A stretch of 64,000 nt of DNA from Fibrobacter sp. UWB2 (GCF_002210425.1 NZ_MWQK01000007.1:62001-126000); one strand, 5' to 3'; counted from the first letter of the stretch, positions 9,079 through 18,148 are shown. Numbers and translations: made by a program. The notes: a model not told the origin generated them from the letters alone.

Positions 9079-11469
9079 TTATCTTGTTATGTTAATCGGT
9101 CTTGCTTCGCGGTAGCTGCCCGTCGTGATTTTTACGATGTAGGTGCCGCGCGGCATTTGACTCATGTTGAGCGAGCGCGTGTGCGTGCCTGCGTTTTGCA
9201 TTCCCGTGATTTCTTGTGCGAGCAATGCTCCGAATCCATTGAATAGGCTTATCTTCACATTGTCGCGATGCGGAAGCGTATAGCTGATTTCGAGATTCCC
9301 GTGATGGAGCGCAAGGTTCATGTGTGTCGAGACTTTGTTGAGTCCGTACATCAGTGCCGTGGTCTTTCCGCTTTCGTCGCTTCCAGTTTCGTTGGTGATG
9401 CTGATCGCGACTTTGAAAAGAACTGTTTTCCCGTTGTACGAGAGCCCTTGCGTAAAGTTGAACTTTTCGCCGTTGCTGACGCGGTTGGGGTAGTGGCCTA
9501 TCGCGAGAGTCCCGTTTGCCAAATCAGCTTCGCTGAATACATAGGCGGTTTCGCCCCATTCTACGACTTTGCCATCTTTGCTGAACCAATGGCCCGGTGT
9601 GTTTGCCGTGCTGTTGGTGACGATGTTTCTATCGCTTTCTAGTGCGAAGAATTGTGCCTGTGTGAGCGTTGCTGTGGTGAGTCCGAGTTTCTTCGCAACC
9701 TCGCTGATATCAAATTTTGCAGAAATGGTGGCGTAGTTGTCGTCAATCGGGAGTGTCGCTGTGATGTTGTATGTGGTTGCGCCGTCCGTGACGATTTTTG
9801 CAGAACTGCTAGAGCTCGCGGGCATCTCGCTGCTGCTCGAAGATTTCGGCGATACGGAACTGCTCGAACTTGTCGGTGCGTCTCCGAGTTCGGGCCACTT
9901 GTAATCAAGCTTGAAGTCGTTGTAGTACTTGACGTTTGCAGCCCCAGCGCCACTTACGCCCGTTTCCAATTTCAACTTATAATCGTAATGCAACTTGCGA
10001 ATTCCCGTGTTGCCAGTGTACTGGTAATCGGTATTCACGATTACCGCAAAAACCATCGGCGTGCCGTTCGTCGAAGAAGGCGTTTTGTCCAGGCGAAGCG
10101 TTGCAGAGCCCTCGCCCGTAATGGGTTCGCTATACACAGGTGTACCGTCGGTCGCGCGGTAGCACAGCAAGAAGTTCATATTCTTGTTGTTGGAATTAGC
10201 GCCGTTCGGGTAGAAACTCACCGTCACTTCTTTAGCGCCGTTTTGCACTTTCAGCGGAACCACGTTCGAGCCCGACCATCCCGGAGTCGTTTCTTGATTC
10301 GGTACAAGGTAACCGTTGCTTTCCGTTACCGTCTGGTAGGGCGTCATGGTCCAGGTGTAGCTTTTCCTGTTATTGTCCCACATGTCCTGTTCCCAGTAGG
10401 TGTCGCTTCCAAAATGCTGGTTCAGCAAATTCTTGATTTCGCCGGACCATTTTTTCATGTCAAGCATCGCAAGCCTTGCGCGGAATTCGGTAATGAGCCT
10501 GCGCACGCCCGCATCGCCAAGACCCTTGTCGAGGCCGTAGGTTTCGAGCAGGTATTTGGTCTTGCCGTAAGCGTTTCCGTAAATCCAGCGCACCGCACCC
10601 GTGCCGATCCACGTGCCGATAAACGTCGGGAAAATGTTGCTGTACTGCGAGCCGCCCAGCAGGTAACGCTGATTCTTACCGGTCACTCCACCGCCATCGG
10701 CGCCGCCACCAGGGCCACCGAAAGTACCGTCAATCAGCCAGCCCGAATAGGTTTCAATAGGCATAAACGGCGCAATGACCGTCGCCGCATTCAAGAATCC
10801 CATACCGCTGTAAACACCGTCGCGGTGGCTGAACATATCCTGCTGAATCCAGGTGTTGCCCGCTTCTTGGAACCAATGCGCATCCTTTGCGCCGGGGTAA
10901 CCGTTCGTCATCGAGTGGATTCCCTCATGAATCATCGCATCCATCTGCGCTACGCGATCACGGTAAGGGCAACTCGTATTGAAGCTATATAGCGGATAGA
11001 ACGAAGCGGCCACGGCCGTGTAGCCTGCTACCCATGTTTGCCAACCGCCCGTAGTATCCGTCTTTGCGCCACCGGCACACGTACCCGAGCCGTAGTAATA
11101 AACTGCGCTGTACTGGCCTTCTTGCGCTTGGGCATCCGGCGCCCATCCCATCTCATTGTACAAATACTCAAAATCGGTATCGTACTTCTTAAGAATCGAA
11201 TCAATCGTCACATCGGTAATGCGACTGTCGCGATCCTTGCCCCAGTAAAACGCCCACCACTTACCGGCCTTCTTTCCGGTAACGCCCGAACAATTGTTGT
11301 TGAACTTGGTCGGCGGTTGGATATCGCCCAGATTCGATTTCGTATCGTAATCCAGGTCGCTGCGATAGCCTGGCCATGTGTAAGCATCACCCGACGCCGC
11401 ATATACGTGAACACCTAGGGCAGCCGACAAAACGGCGCCCGGAATCCATCCCAAACAACTTTTTTGCAT
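9079..11469 (-). CDS. Large secreted DUF6055-type HExxH protein with DUF4859-like domain
   Basis: Start is taken as ATG 11469, because GGAG sits 6-7 bases upstream; the longer ATG at 11481 overlaps that site. The product is 796 residues. A signal peptide (VLSAALGVHVYAA) precedes a catalytic-looking domain containing HEGIH (about 181-185) and a Glu in WFQEAGN (about 202), the layout of a gluzincin zinc site. The N-terminal half resembles DUF6055 proteins. A Ser-rich linker (near 545-575) leads to a DUF4859-like beta domain and then a C-terminal sorting-type domain (MPRGTYIVKITTG). A protease role is suggested by the motif, but DUF6055 proteins are uncharacterised and the site could be structural. 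Family names come from memory of sequence patterns. Confidence 0.75.
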   Translation of the reverse strand: MQKSCLGWIPGAVLSAALGVHVYAASGDAYTWPGYRSDLDYDTKSNLGDIQPPTKFNNNCSGVTGKKAGKWWAFYWGKDRDSRITDVTIDSILKKYDTDFEYLYNEMGWAPDAQAQEGQYSAVYYYGSGTCAGGAKTDTTGGWQTWVAGYTAVAASFYPLYSFNTSCPYRDRVAQMDAMIHEGIHSMTNGYPGAKDAHWFQEAGNTWIQQDMFSHRDGVYSGMGFLNAATVIAPFMPIETYSGWLIDGTFGGPGGGADGGGVTGKNQRYLLGGSQYSNIFPTFIGTWIGTGAVRWIYGNAYGKTKYLLETYGLDKGLGDAGVRRLITEFRARLAMLDMKKWSGEIKNLLNQHFGSDTYWEQDMWDNNRKSYTWTMTPYQTVTESNGYLVPNQETTPGWSGSNVVPLKVQNGAKEVTVSFYPNGANSNNKNMNFLLCYRATDGTPVYSEPITGEGSATLRLDKTPSSTNGTPMVFAVIVNTDYQYTGNTGIRKLHYDYKLKLETGVSGAGAANVKYYNDFKLDYKWPELGDAPTSSSSSVSPKSSSSSEMPASSSSSAKIVTDGATTYNITATLPIDDNYATISAKFDISEVAKKLGLTTATLTQAQFFALESDRNIVTNSTANTPGHWFSKDGKVVEWGETAYVFSEADLANGTLAIGHYPNRVSNGEKFNFTQGLSYNGKTVLFKVAISITNETGSDESGKTTALMYGLNKVSTHMNLALHHGNLEISYTLPHRDNVKISLFNGFGALLAQEITGMQNAGTHTRSLNMSQMPRGTYIVKITTGSYREARPINITR

Positions 11470-11662
11470 AACACACTCCATTTTTATGCTATTTAGAGAA
11501 ATAATTTTTGGTGTGCCCTAGTGCAAGTTTTTAAGAAAAATGGAATGATTTTCTGTGTTAGAAGTGTGTAAATGTGTAAGAATAATTAATGAAATATATT
11601 GATTTAATTGTAATTTTGTGTATTTTATTGATTTTTGTGTAAAAATTTTCTAGTTTAAAACC

Positions 11663-12514
11663 ATGTGCATTGCGCTTGAACACTTGTTTGACTATGACGA
11701 CTTCCGCAAGTTCCTGCAAGACTATTTTGAGGAACAGAAGAAAATGCGGTCGGTGTTTTCGCATCGATTTTTTGCAGCAAAAGCGGGATTCAGTAGCTCT
11801 TCTTATTGCCTGAATGTTATCCGTGGGCGCTTCAATTTGACACCGAAATCCATCGAGAAAATTTCAAAGGCGATGGAATTTGAACCGTTGCAAAAGACGT
11901 ATTTTGAGGCGTTGGTGCAGTACAACCAGGCTCAACAAGTTGCCGAACGCGAACACGCTTGGAACCAGATTGTCCAGATTCGCAAGCAAATAGAATTTAC
12001 ACATGTCACGACTCGTGAACAGGGATACTTCGAAAAGTGGTATTATCCGATTGTGCGCGAGTTGGCGGTGTCATCGGATTGGAAAGGTGACTTCCGTGTG
12101 CTTGCGCGTTCTGTTGTGCCGCAGATAACGACGGATGAGGCTCGCGATGCGGTGAAAAAGCTGCTGGAATGGGGACTCTTGAAAAAAGAGGGTGAACGCT
12201 ATGTTGAAACATCGCAAATGCTCGATGCTTCGGAAATTCCGCCAATGGTTTTGCGACGAATCCGTCATGAGTATATGCAGCATGCGGTGGGTGCCGTAGA
12301 ATCCATGCCCAAAGACGAGCGCTTTGCTGCGTTCACGACTCTTGCGATGAGTGAAAAATCCTACAATTATGCGGTAGAGGTGCTGGAAGAAGCCCGCAAG
12401 AAAATTATTGCCCGTGCGGCAAATGATTCGGAGGTGGAACGCGTTTACGAAATGATGCTTGTGGCGTTCCCGATGAGCAAGAAAATAGGGAAGGAGGCGG
12501 AAAATGAAAAATAG
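11663..12514 (+). CDS. TIGR02147/DUF4423 family putative regulator (paired with lipoprotein)
   Basis: 283 residues, cytoplasmic. N-terminal motif LFDYDDFRKFLQDYFEEQKK aligns with the other two copies. An HTH-like stretch follows (FFAAKAGFSSSSYCLNVIRG), then the DUF4423 helical region (FEKWYYPIVRELAV; VVPQITTDEARDAVKKLLEW). The stop overlaps the start of the next gene by 11 bp, and that start has a strong AGGAGG, so the two are translationally coupled. The upstream DNA (11520-11660) is very AT-rich and likely holds the promoter. A regulator whose partner is an exported lectin-like lipoprotein is the simplest reading, inferred from context. Confidence 0.87.
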   Translation: MCIALEHLFDYDDFRKFLQDYFEEQKKMRSVFSHRFFAAKAGFSSSSYCLNVIRGRFNLTPKSIEKISKAMEFEPLQKTYFEALVQYNQAQQVAEREHAWNQIVQIRKQIEFTHVTTREQGYFEKWYYPIVRELAVSSDWKGDFRVLARSVVPQITTDEARDAVKKLLEWGLLKKEGERYVETSQMLDASEIPPMVLRRIRHEYMQHAVGAVESMPKDERFAAFTTLAMSEKSYNYAVEVLEEARKKIIARAANDSEVERVYEMMLVAFPMSKKIGKEAENEK

Positions 12515-13895
12515 GCGAGTTTATCTAAAGTTGTCGCGTAATTGCGTTGCGTGCGTGATGTCGCTTGCGTTTTCGTTGTCGTTCCTGGCTTGCTCGGATA
12601 GCGAAAATGTCGCCGGTGGCGTGACCGATATCGGGAATTCTATTGCAAGGGAGTCTGATACGCTGAGGTATTCCGGTGTAGTGCAGGACTTGCAGGGACG
12701 TGCTGTTCCTGCTGCGCGTGTCGTTGCCTACTTGGATAATTCGAAAGAAATTGTGGATTCGCTTGAAACGGTCGCTGATTCTACAGGATTCTTTAAGTTA
12801 GGTCCGATTTCGAGGATTTCGGCGAAAGGTTCGCCGCGTTTCTATGCGGAATCCAAAGGGCTGTCCGGTTTGCGTGGCGATGGACTCTCTGACGTAAGGT
12901 TGGATACGATTTGTATTGGTCCGCATAAGACTGTAAGCGGAAAAATTGCCGGGGCGACTTCTGGTTATATGCGCATTCCGGGAACGCATTTGCGCTCGCC
13001 GATTGCCGAGGACGGCTCCTTTGCGTTCGATTCCATCCCGTCGGGCTATAGAATGGACCTTGTGTACGTGCAGGATGATTCGGCAATCGCGCATTTTGAA
13101 TTCACGGCGCTTGAATCCAGGGATACGCTACGATTGCCTGAACTTTCGGTCAATGGGGAGTGGCTTACGAGCAACGATATGCCTGTTATTGCGGATTACT
13201 ACGGCTTCCATTATTACCTTCCGTATGATTATTATCTCCCGAATGGAGATGGCGACCCCGAAATAAAAGTTTTTCTCGGCATGGGAAGAGATGTCAACGT
13301 ACTCAACCACGATTCTTCCGTTGCAGGTAACGTAAACTATGTAGATGGTGTGAACGGCAAGGCGGTGCTTTTGGAACCGGGACAATTTATCGACTTGGAT
13401 ACGCTTAATCCAACGGGCGGCGACTTTACACTTTCGCTTTGGACCAAGTGGAATGGCCCTAACGGCGAACACCAGGTGTTGTTTTGCCAGCGAGCTTATT
13501 GGAGTGATTCTACATCGCGATTCCAGTGGCATTATGAGGTGAAGAGCGGAACGTTTGCCGTGATGAAGGGTATGCCGGACTACCCTGGGGCAGTGTATTT
13601 CGGGGATTCGACATCCGTGCCTGTCGGGGAGTGGGCTTTCCTTGTGCTCGTTTCCAAGAATCACAAGGTGAGCATGTATGTGAATGGCGAACCTATAGCA
13701 ATTGCGGGTTCCGATGGAACTGAATTTGCAGGGGGATTTGTGCCGAACGAGCTGAATCGTAACGTCCCCTTCCGCATCGGTGGCGATGAAATCGAGACTG
13801 AAACTTGGAATGGTGTGATTGACGAAGCTCGCGTTGAATCAATCGCCCGTAGCCCTGAATGGATCAATGCCATGTATGAGCGGCTGAAGCCTTAA
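12504..13895 (+). CDS. Lipoprotein with LamG-like (concanavalin-type) C-terminal domain
   Basis: 463 residues starting at ATG 12504 with AGGAGG 7-8 bases upstream. The lipobox is FLACSDSE. Two carboxypeptidase-regulatory-like beta domains follow (YSGVVQDLQGRAVPAARVVA near 55 and KTVSGKIAGATSGYMRIPG near 150). The C-terminal 190 residues match a LamG/concanavalin-type jelly roll: GGDFTLSLWTKWNG, WAFLVLVSKNHKVSMYVNGE and IDEARVESIARSPEWI. Such domains bind glycans or proteins at the surface. It has the same N-terminal plan as the lipoprotein at 14822, but a different lectin domain. Coupled to the TIGR02147 gene upstream. Confidence 0.8.
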   Translation: MKNRRVYLKLSRNCVACVMSLAFSLSFLACSDSENVAGGVTDIGNSIARESDTLRYSGVVQDLQGRAVPAARVVAYLDNSKEIVDSLETVADSTGFFKLGPISRISAKGSPRFYAESKGLSGLRGDGLSDVRLDTICIGPHKTVSGKIAGATSGYMRIPGTHLRSPIAEDGSFAFDSIPSGYRMDLVYVQDDSAIAHFEFTALESRDTLRLPELSVNGEWLTSNDMPVIADYYGFHYYLPYDYYLPNGDGDPEIKVFLGMGRDVNVLNHDSSVAGNVNYVDGVNGKAVLLEPGQFIDLDTLNPTGGDFTLSLWTKWNGPNGEHQVLFCQRAYWSDSTSRFQWHYEVKSGTFAVMKGMPDYPGAVYFGDSTSVPVGEWAFLVLVSKNHKVSMYVNGEPIAIAGSDGTEFAGGFVPNELNRNVPFRIGGDEIETETWNGVIDEARVESIARSPEWINAMYERLKP

Positions 13896-13946
13896 AATGT
13901 GTTTCCAAAAATTATGTATTTTGTAAATTATATATAAAAATTTACA

Positions 13947-13975
13947 TTGAAAAATTGATAATAATTGTTTATATT
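13947..13975 (+). promoter_or_regulatory. Candidate promoter of the second TIGR02147 operon
   Basis: TTGAAA and TATATT with a 17-bp spacer, in a strongly AT-rich stretch. A start of transcription near 13982 fits the ATG at 14013. Unconfirmed pattern match. Confidence 0.4.
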
Positions 13976-14012
13976 TTGGAATGTGATAGATGTTTCCAAA
14001 ATTAGTGTATTT

Positions 14013-14822
14013 ATGTATTTTGATTACCGCGATTTTATTCGCGCTGTTTTGGAAACTATGCAGTCAAAGGGGCTTTCGCTCCGTGCGATTCAAGAAAATG
14101 CGGGTGTTTCCGGTTCTGCGTTTTTCAGCCGAATCCTAGATGGCTCGCGCCCGCTGTCCATTGCGAATGCGAAAAATATCGCCAAGTCTTGGGGGCTTTC
14201 TGATGATGAATCGGATTACTTTCTCGATTTGGTGCGCTTCGGTAACGAAAAGAATGTAGATGTACGCGAAGAATTGTTGCGAAAGCTCCTTGCGGTCCGT
14301 GCGAACAATCAGGAATTTGCTCTGCAGGATTCTTCGCTCAAGTTTTTCTCGAAATGGTACTATCCCGTGTTGCGCGACTTGCTCCCTCTGCTTCCGCCAA
14401 ATATGCCGGCAGAAAAAATTGGACGCATGTTTACGCCAGTGCTTCGCGCTCCTCAGGTGGAAAGTGGTATTCGCTATTTGATGGAATCGGGATTCGTTAC
14501 GTTAGATGAAAATGGTGTATATCGTGTGGAACAGCCTATTGTTTCAACTCCGCCTCGCGTGCGTTCTACGATTTTACGCAAATACCATCTGAAAAATCTT
14601 GAAGTGAATAGTGAAGTTTATGATCTGTTCACAAGTGATGACCGCAGCGTTACGAGTGTTACGTGCAGTTTGTCTAAAGAAAGCTTTGAAAAAGTCCGCG
14701 AAGAAATTGCGAAACTTCGCGAAAAAATTCTTGCGTTATCTCGTGAAGAGAAAAATCCAGACCGTGTTTGCCATGTCGGGTTTCAGTTGGTGAACCGCGC
14801 CAAAGTCAAGGAGGTAAAGTAA
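14013..14822 (+). CDS. TIGR02147/DUF4423 family putative regulator (lipoprotein-GH5 operon)
   Basis: The start is uncertain. ATG 14013 (MYFDYRDFIRAVLETMQSKG) gives 269 residues and lies about 30 bases below a plausible promoter. GTG 13983 would add residues that align with the N-termini of the other copies, and TTG 13965 is less likely. The HTH-like region is LSLRAIQENAGVSGSAFFSR followed by ILDGSRPLSIANAKNIAKSW; the DUF4423 region includes FFSKWYYPVLRDLLPL. The stop codon shares one base with the next start (TAATG), so translation is coupled to the CBM-type lipoprotein, followed by a GH5 cellulase. It probably regulates this operon or a related set; that is inferred. Confidence 0.82.
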   Translation: MYFDYRDFIRAVLETMQSKGLSLRAIQENAGVSGSAFFSRILDGSRPLSIANAKNIAKSWGLSDDESDYFLDLVRFGNEKNVDVREELLRKLLAVRANNQEFALQDSSLKFFSKWYYPVLRDLLPLLPPNMPAEKIGRMFTPVLRAPQVESGIRYLMESGFVTLDENGVYRVEQPIVSTPPRVRSTILRKYHLKNLEVNSEVYDLFTSDDRSVTSVTCSLSKESFEKVREEIAKLREKILALSREEKNPDRVCHVGFQLVNRAKVKEVK

Positions 14823-16048
14823 TGTACCTCCGTAATGTTTTACGAAAACTGGCTTGGGTATTCCCTTTGGGTGTTGTGGCTTTTGTCGCAATCCTTTGTA
14901 TTTCGCTTGTTGGCTGTAGCGGAAATTCTGACATCGCAAACGGCACGGGTAGTAATGCTGGTGAAACTGAAATTGCAGGGATTATCACGGCGACAAATCA
15001 TGGGAAACCTTTGGTGAATGCGCTTGCCCGTGTGTGGATTTTGGACGAAGACTCCATGCATGTGGCGTATGAAGATTCTTTGGATAACAATGGTGTTCTT
15101 GAAATTAGGTCCGCTGTTCTTGGTGAAAAAGCGCCTGTCCAGCTTTTGGAAACGCGTTCGGGCGACTCGTTATCTACAATGCGCTGGGTCAATCTCGAAC
15201 GTAGTCCCGAACAAACCCTTTCTATTGCGGCAAGCGAATCCCTTAAGGGATCAATAACGAATAACGGTGCTGCTGTAGAAGGTGCAACTGTTTCCATTTT
15301 GGACAAGTCTGTTGTTACGGATGCAAACGGAAACTTTGAATTTAATGATTTGCCTGCGGGCGTGCATTACGCTTTTGTCGAAGGCTACTTCGGAAAGTTC
15401 TCGTACCAGATGGAAACTGGATTGAAAGAAGGTGCGACAACGAACAACATTAATCTCGCAGATAGCATTTTTACGGTTGTCGAAGATTTTGAAAACTGGA
15501 AAAAGCAGACATTTATCGGAAAAAGTTTTGGACAGGGCTGGTGGTTTATTTGCACAGACTCGTTGCAGGGTGGCGGAAGCCGTGCAAGCGCGGGTGTCGA
15601 TAGTGAAAATCTTTTTGTTTCTGGCGATAGCGCCAAAAGTGGAAAAAGCTTGCACGTCTCATTTGATATAGATGAGGAAACTTCGGGGCATTATGGAGTT
15701 ATCGGTTTTACGATTGGTGATGATTTTGATAAGGCTGAAATGTTTGCGTTCTATGATTTGCGTAAGGCGACTGCAATTTCGTTTGATGCCAGAGGTTCTG
15801 GAAAAATCTCGTTGCAGATAGTCAAACGCAGCGATAAAGGCGAACGTGAATATCACGAATCGTACTTTGTGACGCTTACGGAAAAATGGGAACATTTCAC
15901 GTTTACGGCAGATGATTTCGATACAGAACTTATTGCTGTCAATGCAATCAACATTCTCGTTATTGACGATACCGAAATTTACCTTGACAATATCCGCTTT
16001 GACGGTATTTCGCCCAGTATGTGGCCGAGTCTCGGGATGCGTTTTTAA
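14822..16048 (+). CDS. Lipoprotein with CBM11-like C-terminal domain
   Basis: 408 residues from ATG 14822, which is preceded by GGAGG inside the end of the regulator gene. The signal peptide has a lipobox (ISLVGCSGNS). Two carboxypeptidase-regulatory-like beta domains follow (AGIITATNHGKPLVNALARV; KGSITNNGAAVEGATVSILD). From about residue 220 (VVEDFENW) to the end (DDTEIYLDNIRFDG) the pattern is that of a CBM11/CIA30-like beta sandwich, the type that binds beta-glucans. The plan matches the lipoprotein at 12504 except for the binding domain. It is followed 27 bp later by a GH5 cellulase. A surface glycan receptor or enzyme-docking role is inferred from architecture and context. Confidence 0.8.
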   Translation: MYLRNVLRKLAWVFPLGVVAFVAILCISLVGCSGNSDIANGTGSNAGETEIAGIITATNHGKPLVNALARVWILDEDSMHVAYEDSLDNNGVLEIRSAVLGEKAPVQLLETRSGDSLSTMRWVNLERSPEQTLSIAASESLKGSITNNGAAVEGATVSILDKSVVTDANGNFEFNDLPAGVHYAFVEGYFGKFSYQMETGLKEGATTNNINLADSIFTVVEDFENWKKQTFIGKSFGQGWWFICTDSLQGGGSRASAGVDSENLFVSGDSAKSGKSLHVSFDIDEETSGHYGVIGFTIGDDFDKAEMFAFYDLRKATAISFDARGSGKISLQIVKRSDKGEREYHESYFVTLTEKWEHFTFTADDFDTELIAVNAINILVIDDTEIYLDNIRFDGISPSMWPSLGMRF

Positions 16049-16075
16049 AATTCTTTTTCACGTATAGGAGAGAGT

Positions 16076-17971
16076 ATGAAAAAGTCAAAAATGGCGATTG
16101 TCGCCTTGTGTGCGTTTGCCTTTGTGGGTAGCGCATTTGCAACAATTCAGCCCACGCGCGTAGGTCCCGTAAGTCAATACGGTGCTTTGCAAGCCGGCAA
16201 GAATTCCGCTGGCGAAGGCCGCATTTATGGAAGCGTGCAAGGCGTCAAAGATGGAGCCGAAGTTCAGGTACGCGGAATGAGCCTTACCTGGAGTATCTTT
16301 TGGCCAAACGGAATGTCGTTCTACGGCAATTCCTTTATTGATTCGCTTGTAGGCGAGTGGAATGTTGAACTTGTTCGCTCTGCAATGGGTTCCGTTGGAA
16401 ATTGGGGACAAGGGAATTACAAGACTCGTCCTGAATATTATTCCGCACAAATGGACACGGTCGTACAAGCGGCTATCAGAAACGATGTTTATGTTTTGGT
16501 GGACTGGCACAGTGAAGGAGGCTATTATAATTGCATTCACAAGGGTGTAAAACCGAAGTACGAATTTAATGATAATAAGGCTTGCTTTACGGCAAGTGAT
16601 GCCGCGAAATTCTTTGGGACCATGGCTCAACGTTATGGCAAATACCCGCATGTGATTTTTGAAATTTACAATGAACCGGTAAGTGAAAGTTGGAATGACC
16701 TCAAGGCTTATGCTGATACAGTCGTTCAGGAAATTCGTAAATATTCGGATAACTTAATTGTTGTAGGGACACCGATGTGGTCTTCTGCGGCTGGCGATGC
16801 TGTTGCAAATCCGGTCGTTGACAAGAATGTTGCTTACACGCATCATTTTTATGCCAATATGCATAACATCAATGAAACTTCGACTAGCCAGAATGCAAGC
16901 CCGAACAAGGCTATTGCTGCGGGTCTCAGTGTTTTCGTGACCGAATGGGGTTGGGTCGAAAAAGATATCAACGATGCCAAGACCAAGGCGAATGCCGATG
17001 CGTTCCTAAAATGGGTTGACGAAAAGAAACTTTCTACCGCCAAATGGGATGTCGAAAAACCGTATCTTGAAGATAATGATGACGACAACTATATCAAGGC
17101 GAACGTTCTTCCGCAAAAGATGACTTACACAAAGAACCTTGATTGGGCTTCGCAAATTAACGATGATCTCCCGTTTGCTCTCAAGACGACATCGACAGAT
17201 GCTACCGGAGAATGGAGCTTTATTACGGATGTGAGCGGTAGCGATGAACAGGGTGACCACGGTAATTCTAGTTTTGAAGATAACTCCGAAAATGGAATGG
17301 TCAAGATGGATAAAATCAAGCTTGATACGGTCGGCACGGCTTTTGACTATGCACCTTATGTGAATGCCGATTTTACTTTCAATTTTGATATTTCCAAGTG
17401 CAAAATGTTCAGCTACCGCTATAAAGGTACGAACCATCAATTTGTAGCCTATAGCGATTGGAATACGTCTACCGAAATTCTCGGTCAGGGACTTTGGGAT
17501 TATCCGTTTGTCGGCATGCCTTATTCTCCGGAATGGACAACCGCTTATGTGGATTTTGGCTGGATGGTCAATAATGGCTGGCAGGCTGATGTACCGACAA
17601 TTTTCTCTACAAAGTTGACGACGGCGCTCCGCTTTAGCGTTACCAACGTTGCGTTTGGCGATTATCTCTGGATTGATAGTCTCAAGTGCGTCGAAGATGT
17701 GTCCAATTACACGGTTATGGAAATCCCGGACGTTTTAAGTATCCCGACGGCGAGAATGGCTGCTCGCAATTTTGTTCGCGTGAATACTGACGGCTTGAAT
17801 ATCGTTGCGACGGGCGTTAAGAATGGAAGCCATTATTCGCTCTCCAATGTTCTTGGACAAACTTTGCGTGTGGGCGTGGCGAAAGCGGGCAATTTCTCGA
17901 TGACTGCGCCGCGTGCTGGTCGCTACATTCTCCGCATTGGAAATTCTGTCTATCCGGTAACGGTAAAGTAA
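16076..17971 (+). CDS. GH5 endoglucanase with CBM11-like module
   Basis: The start has AGGAGAG at good spacing. This 631-residue product has a signal peptide (CAFAFVGSAFA). The GH5 catalytic domain covers about 35-330: VRSAMG, LVDWHSEGGYY, the acid/base Glu200 in FEIYNEPV, His in YTHHFY, and the nucleophile Glu290 in VTEWGW. All expected active-site elements are visible. A beta domain (about 440-550, ending LWIDSLKCVED) resembles CBM11 and is related in pattern to the domain of the lipoprotein just upstream. The C-terminal 80 residues form a sorting-type domain (LSNVLGQTLR, then AGRYILRIGN). Secreted; cuts internal beta-1,4-glucan bonds. Same strand and short spacing suggest it shares the upstream operon. 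Confidence 0.93.
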   Translation: MKKSKMAIVALCAFAFVGSAFATIQPTRVGPVSQYGALQAGKNSAGEGRIYGSVQGVKDGAEVQVRGMSLTWSIFWPNGMSFYGNSFIDSLVGEWNVELVRSAMGSVGNWGQGNYKTRPEYYSAQMDTVVQAAIRNDVYVLVDWHSEGGYYNCIHKGVKPKYEFNDNKACFTASDAAKFFGTMAQRYGKYPHVIFEIYNEPVSESWNDLKAYADTVVQEIRKYSDNLIVVGTPMWSSAAGDAVANPVVDKNVAYTHHFYANMHNINETSTSQNASPNKAIAAGLSVFVTEWGWVEKDINDAKTKANADAFLKWVDEKKLSTAKWDVEKPYLEDNDDDNYIKANVLPQKMTYTKNLDWASQINDDLPFALKTTSTDATGEWSFITDVSGSDEQGDHGNSSFEDNSENGMVKMDKIKLDTVGTAFDYAPYVNADFTFNFDISKCKMFSYRYKGTNHQFVAYSDWNTSTEILGQGLWDYPFVGMPYSPEWTTAYVDFGWMVNNGWQADVPTIFSTKLTTALRFSVTNVAFGDYLWIDSLKCVEDVSNYTVMEIPDVLSIPTARMAARNFVRVNTDGLNIVATGVKNGSHYSLSNVLGQTLRVGVAKAGNFSMTAPRAGRYILRIGNSVYPVTVK

Positions 17972-17993
17972 TATTCATCTTTCTATCAAATCT

Positions 17994-18103
17994 TAGAATT
18001 GGCTTTGCCAATAAAAAGCACCCAAGCCGAGAGTCGCGGGCAAGCTTGCTTGCCCATGACCGAGGCGCAGTGCTTAGAATTGACTTTGTCAATAAAAAGC
18101 ACC
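17994..18103. repeat. Tandemly duplicated 29-bp hairpin unit between GH5 and PL1 genes
   Basis: The unit starting TAGAATTG occurs at 17994-18022 and 18075-18103 with two differences. Both differences fall in the short stem ATTGRC-TTT-GYCAAT and compensate each other, so pairing is kept. Between the copies lies a GGGCAAG-CTTG-CTTGCCC hairpin (18038-18055). Both copies run into GCACC, the left arm of a terminator stem. Confidence 0.65.
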
Positions 18104-18124
18104 TCGACGTTTGCCGAGGTGCTT
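18097..18124. terminator. Bidirectional terminator
   Basis: AAGCACCTCG/CGAGGTGCTT stem; on the minus strand it is followed by TTTTTATT. It ends the PL1 lyase gene and can serve the convergent GH5 gene. Confidence 0.8.
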
Positions 18125-18148
18125 GATTATTTGGATCGATGAGAACAG

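Noticed and set aside
9652-10992. Plus-strand frame (446 aa) opposite the HExxH protein gene
   Set aside because: Arg- and Val-rich composition of a shadow frame; the minus-strand gene has signal peptide, motifs and linker.
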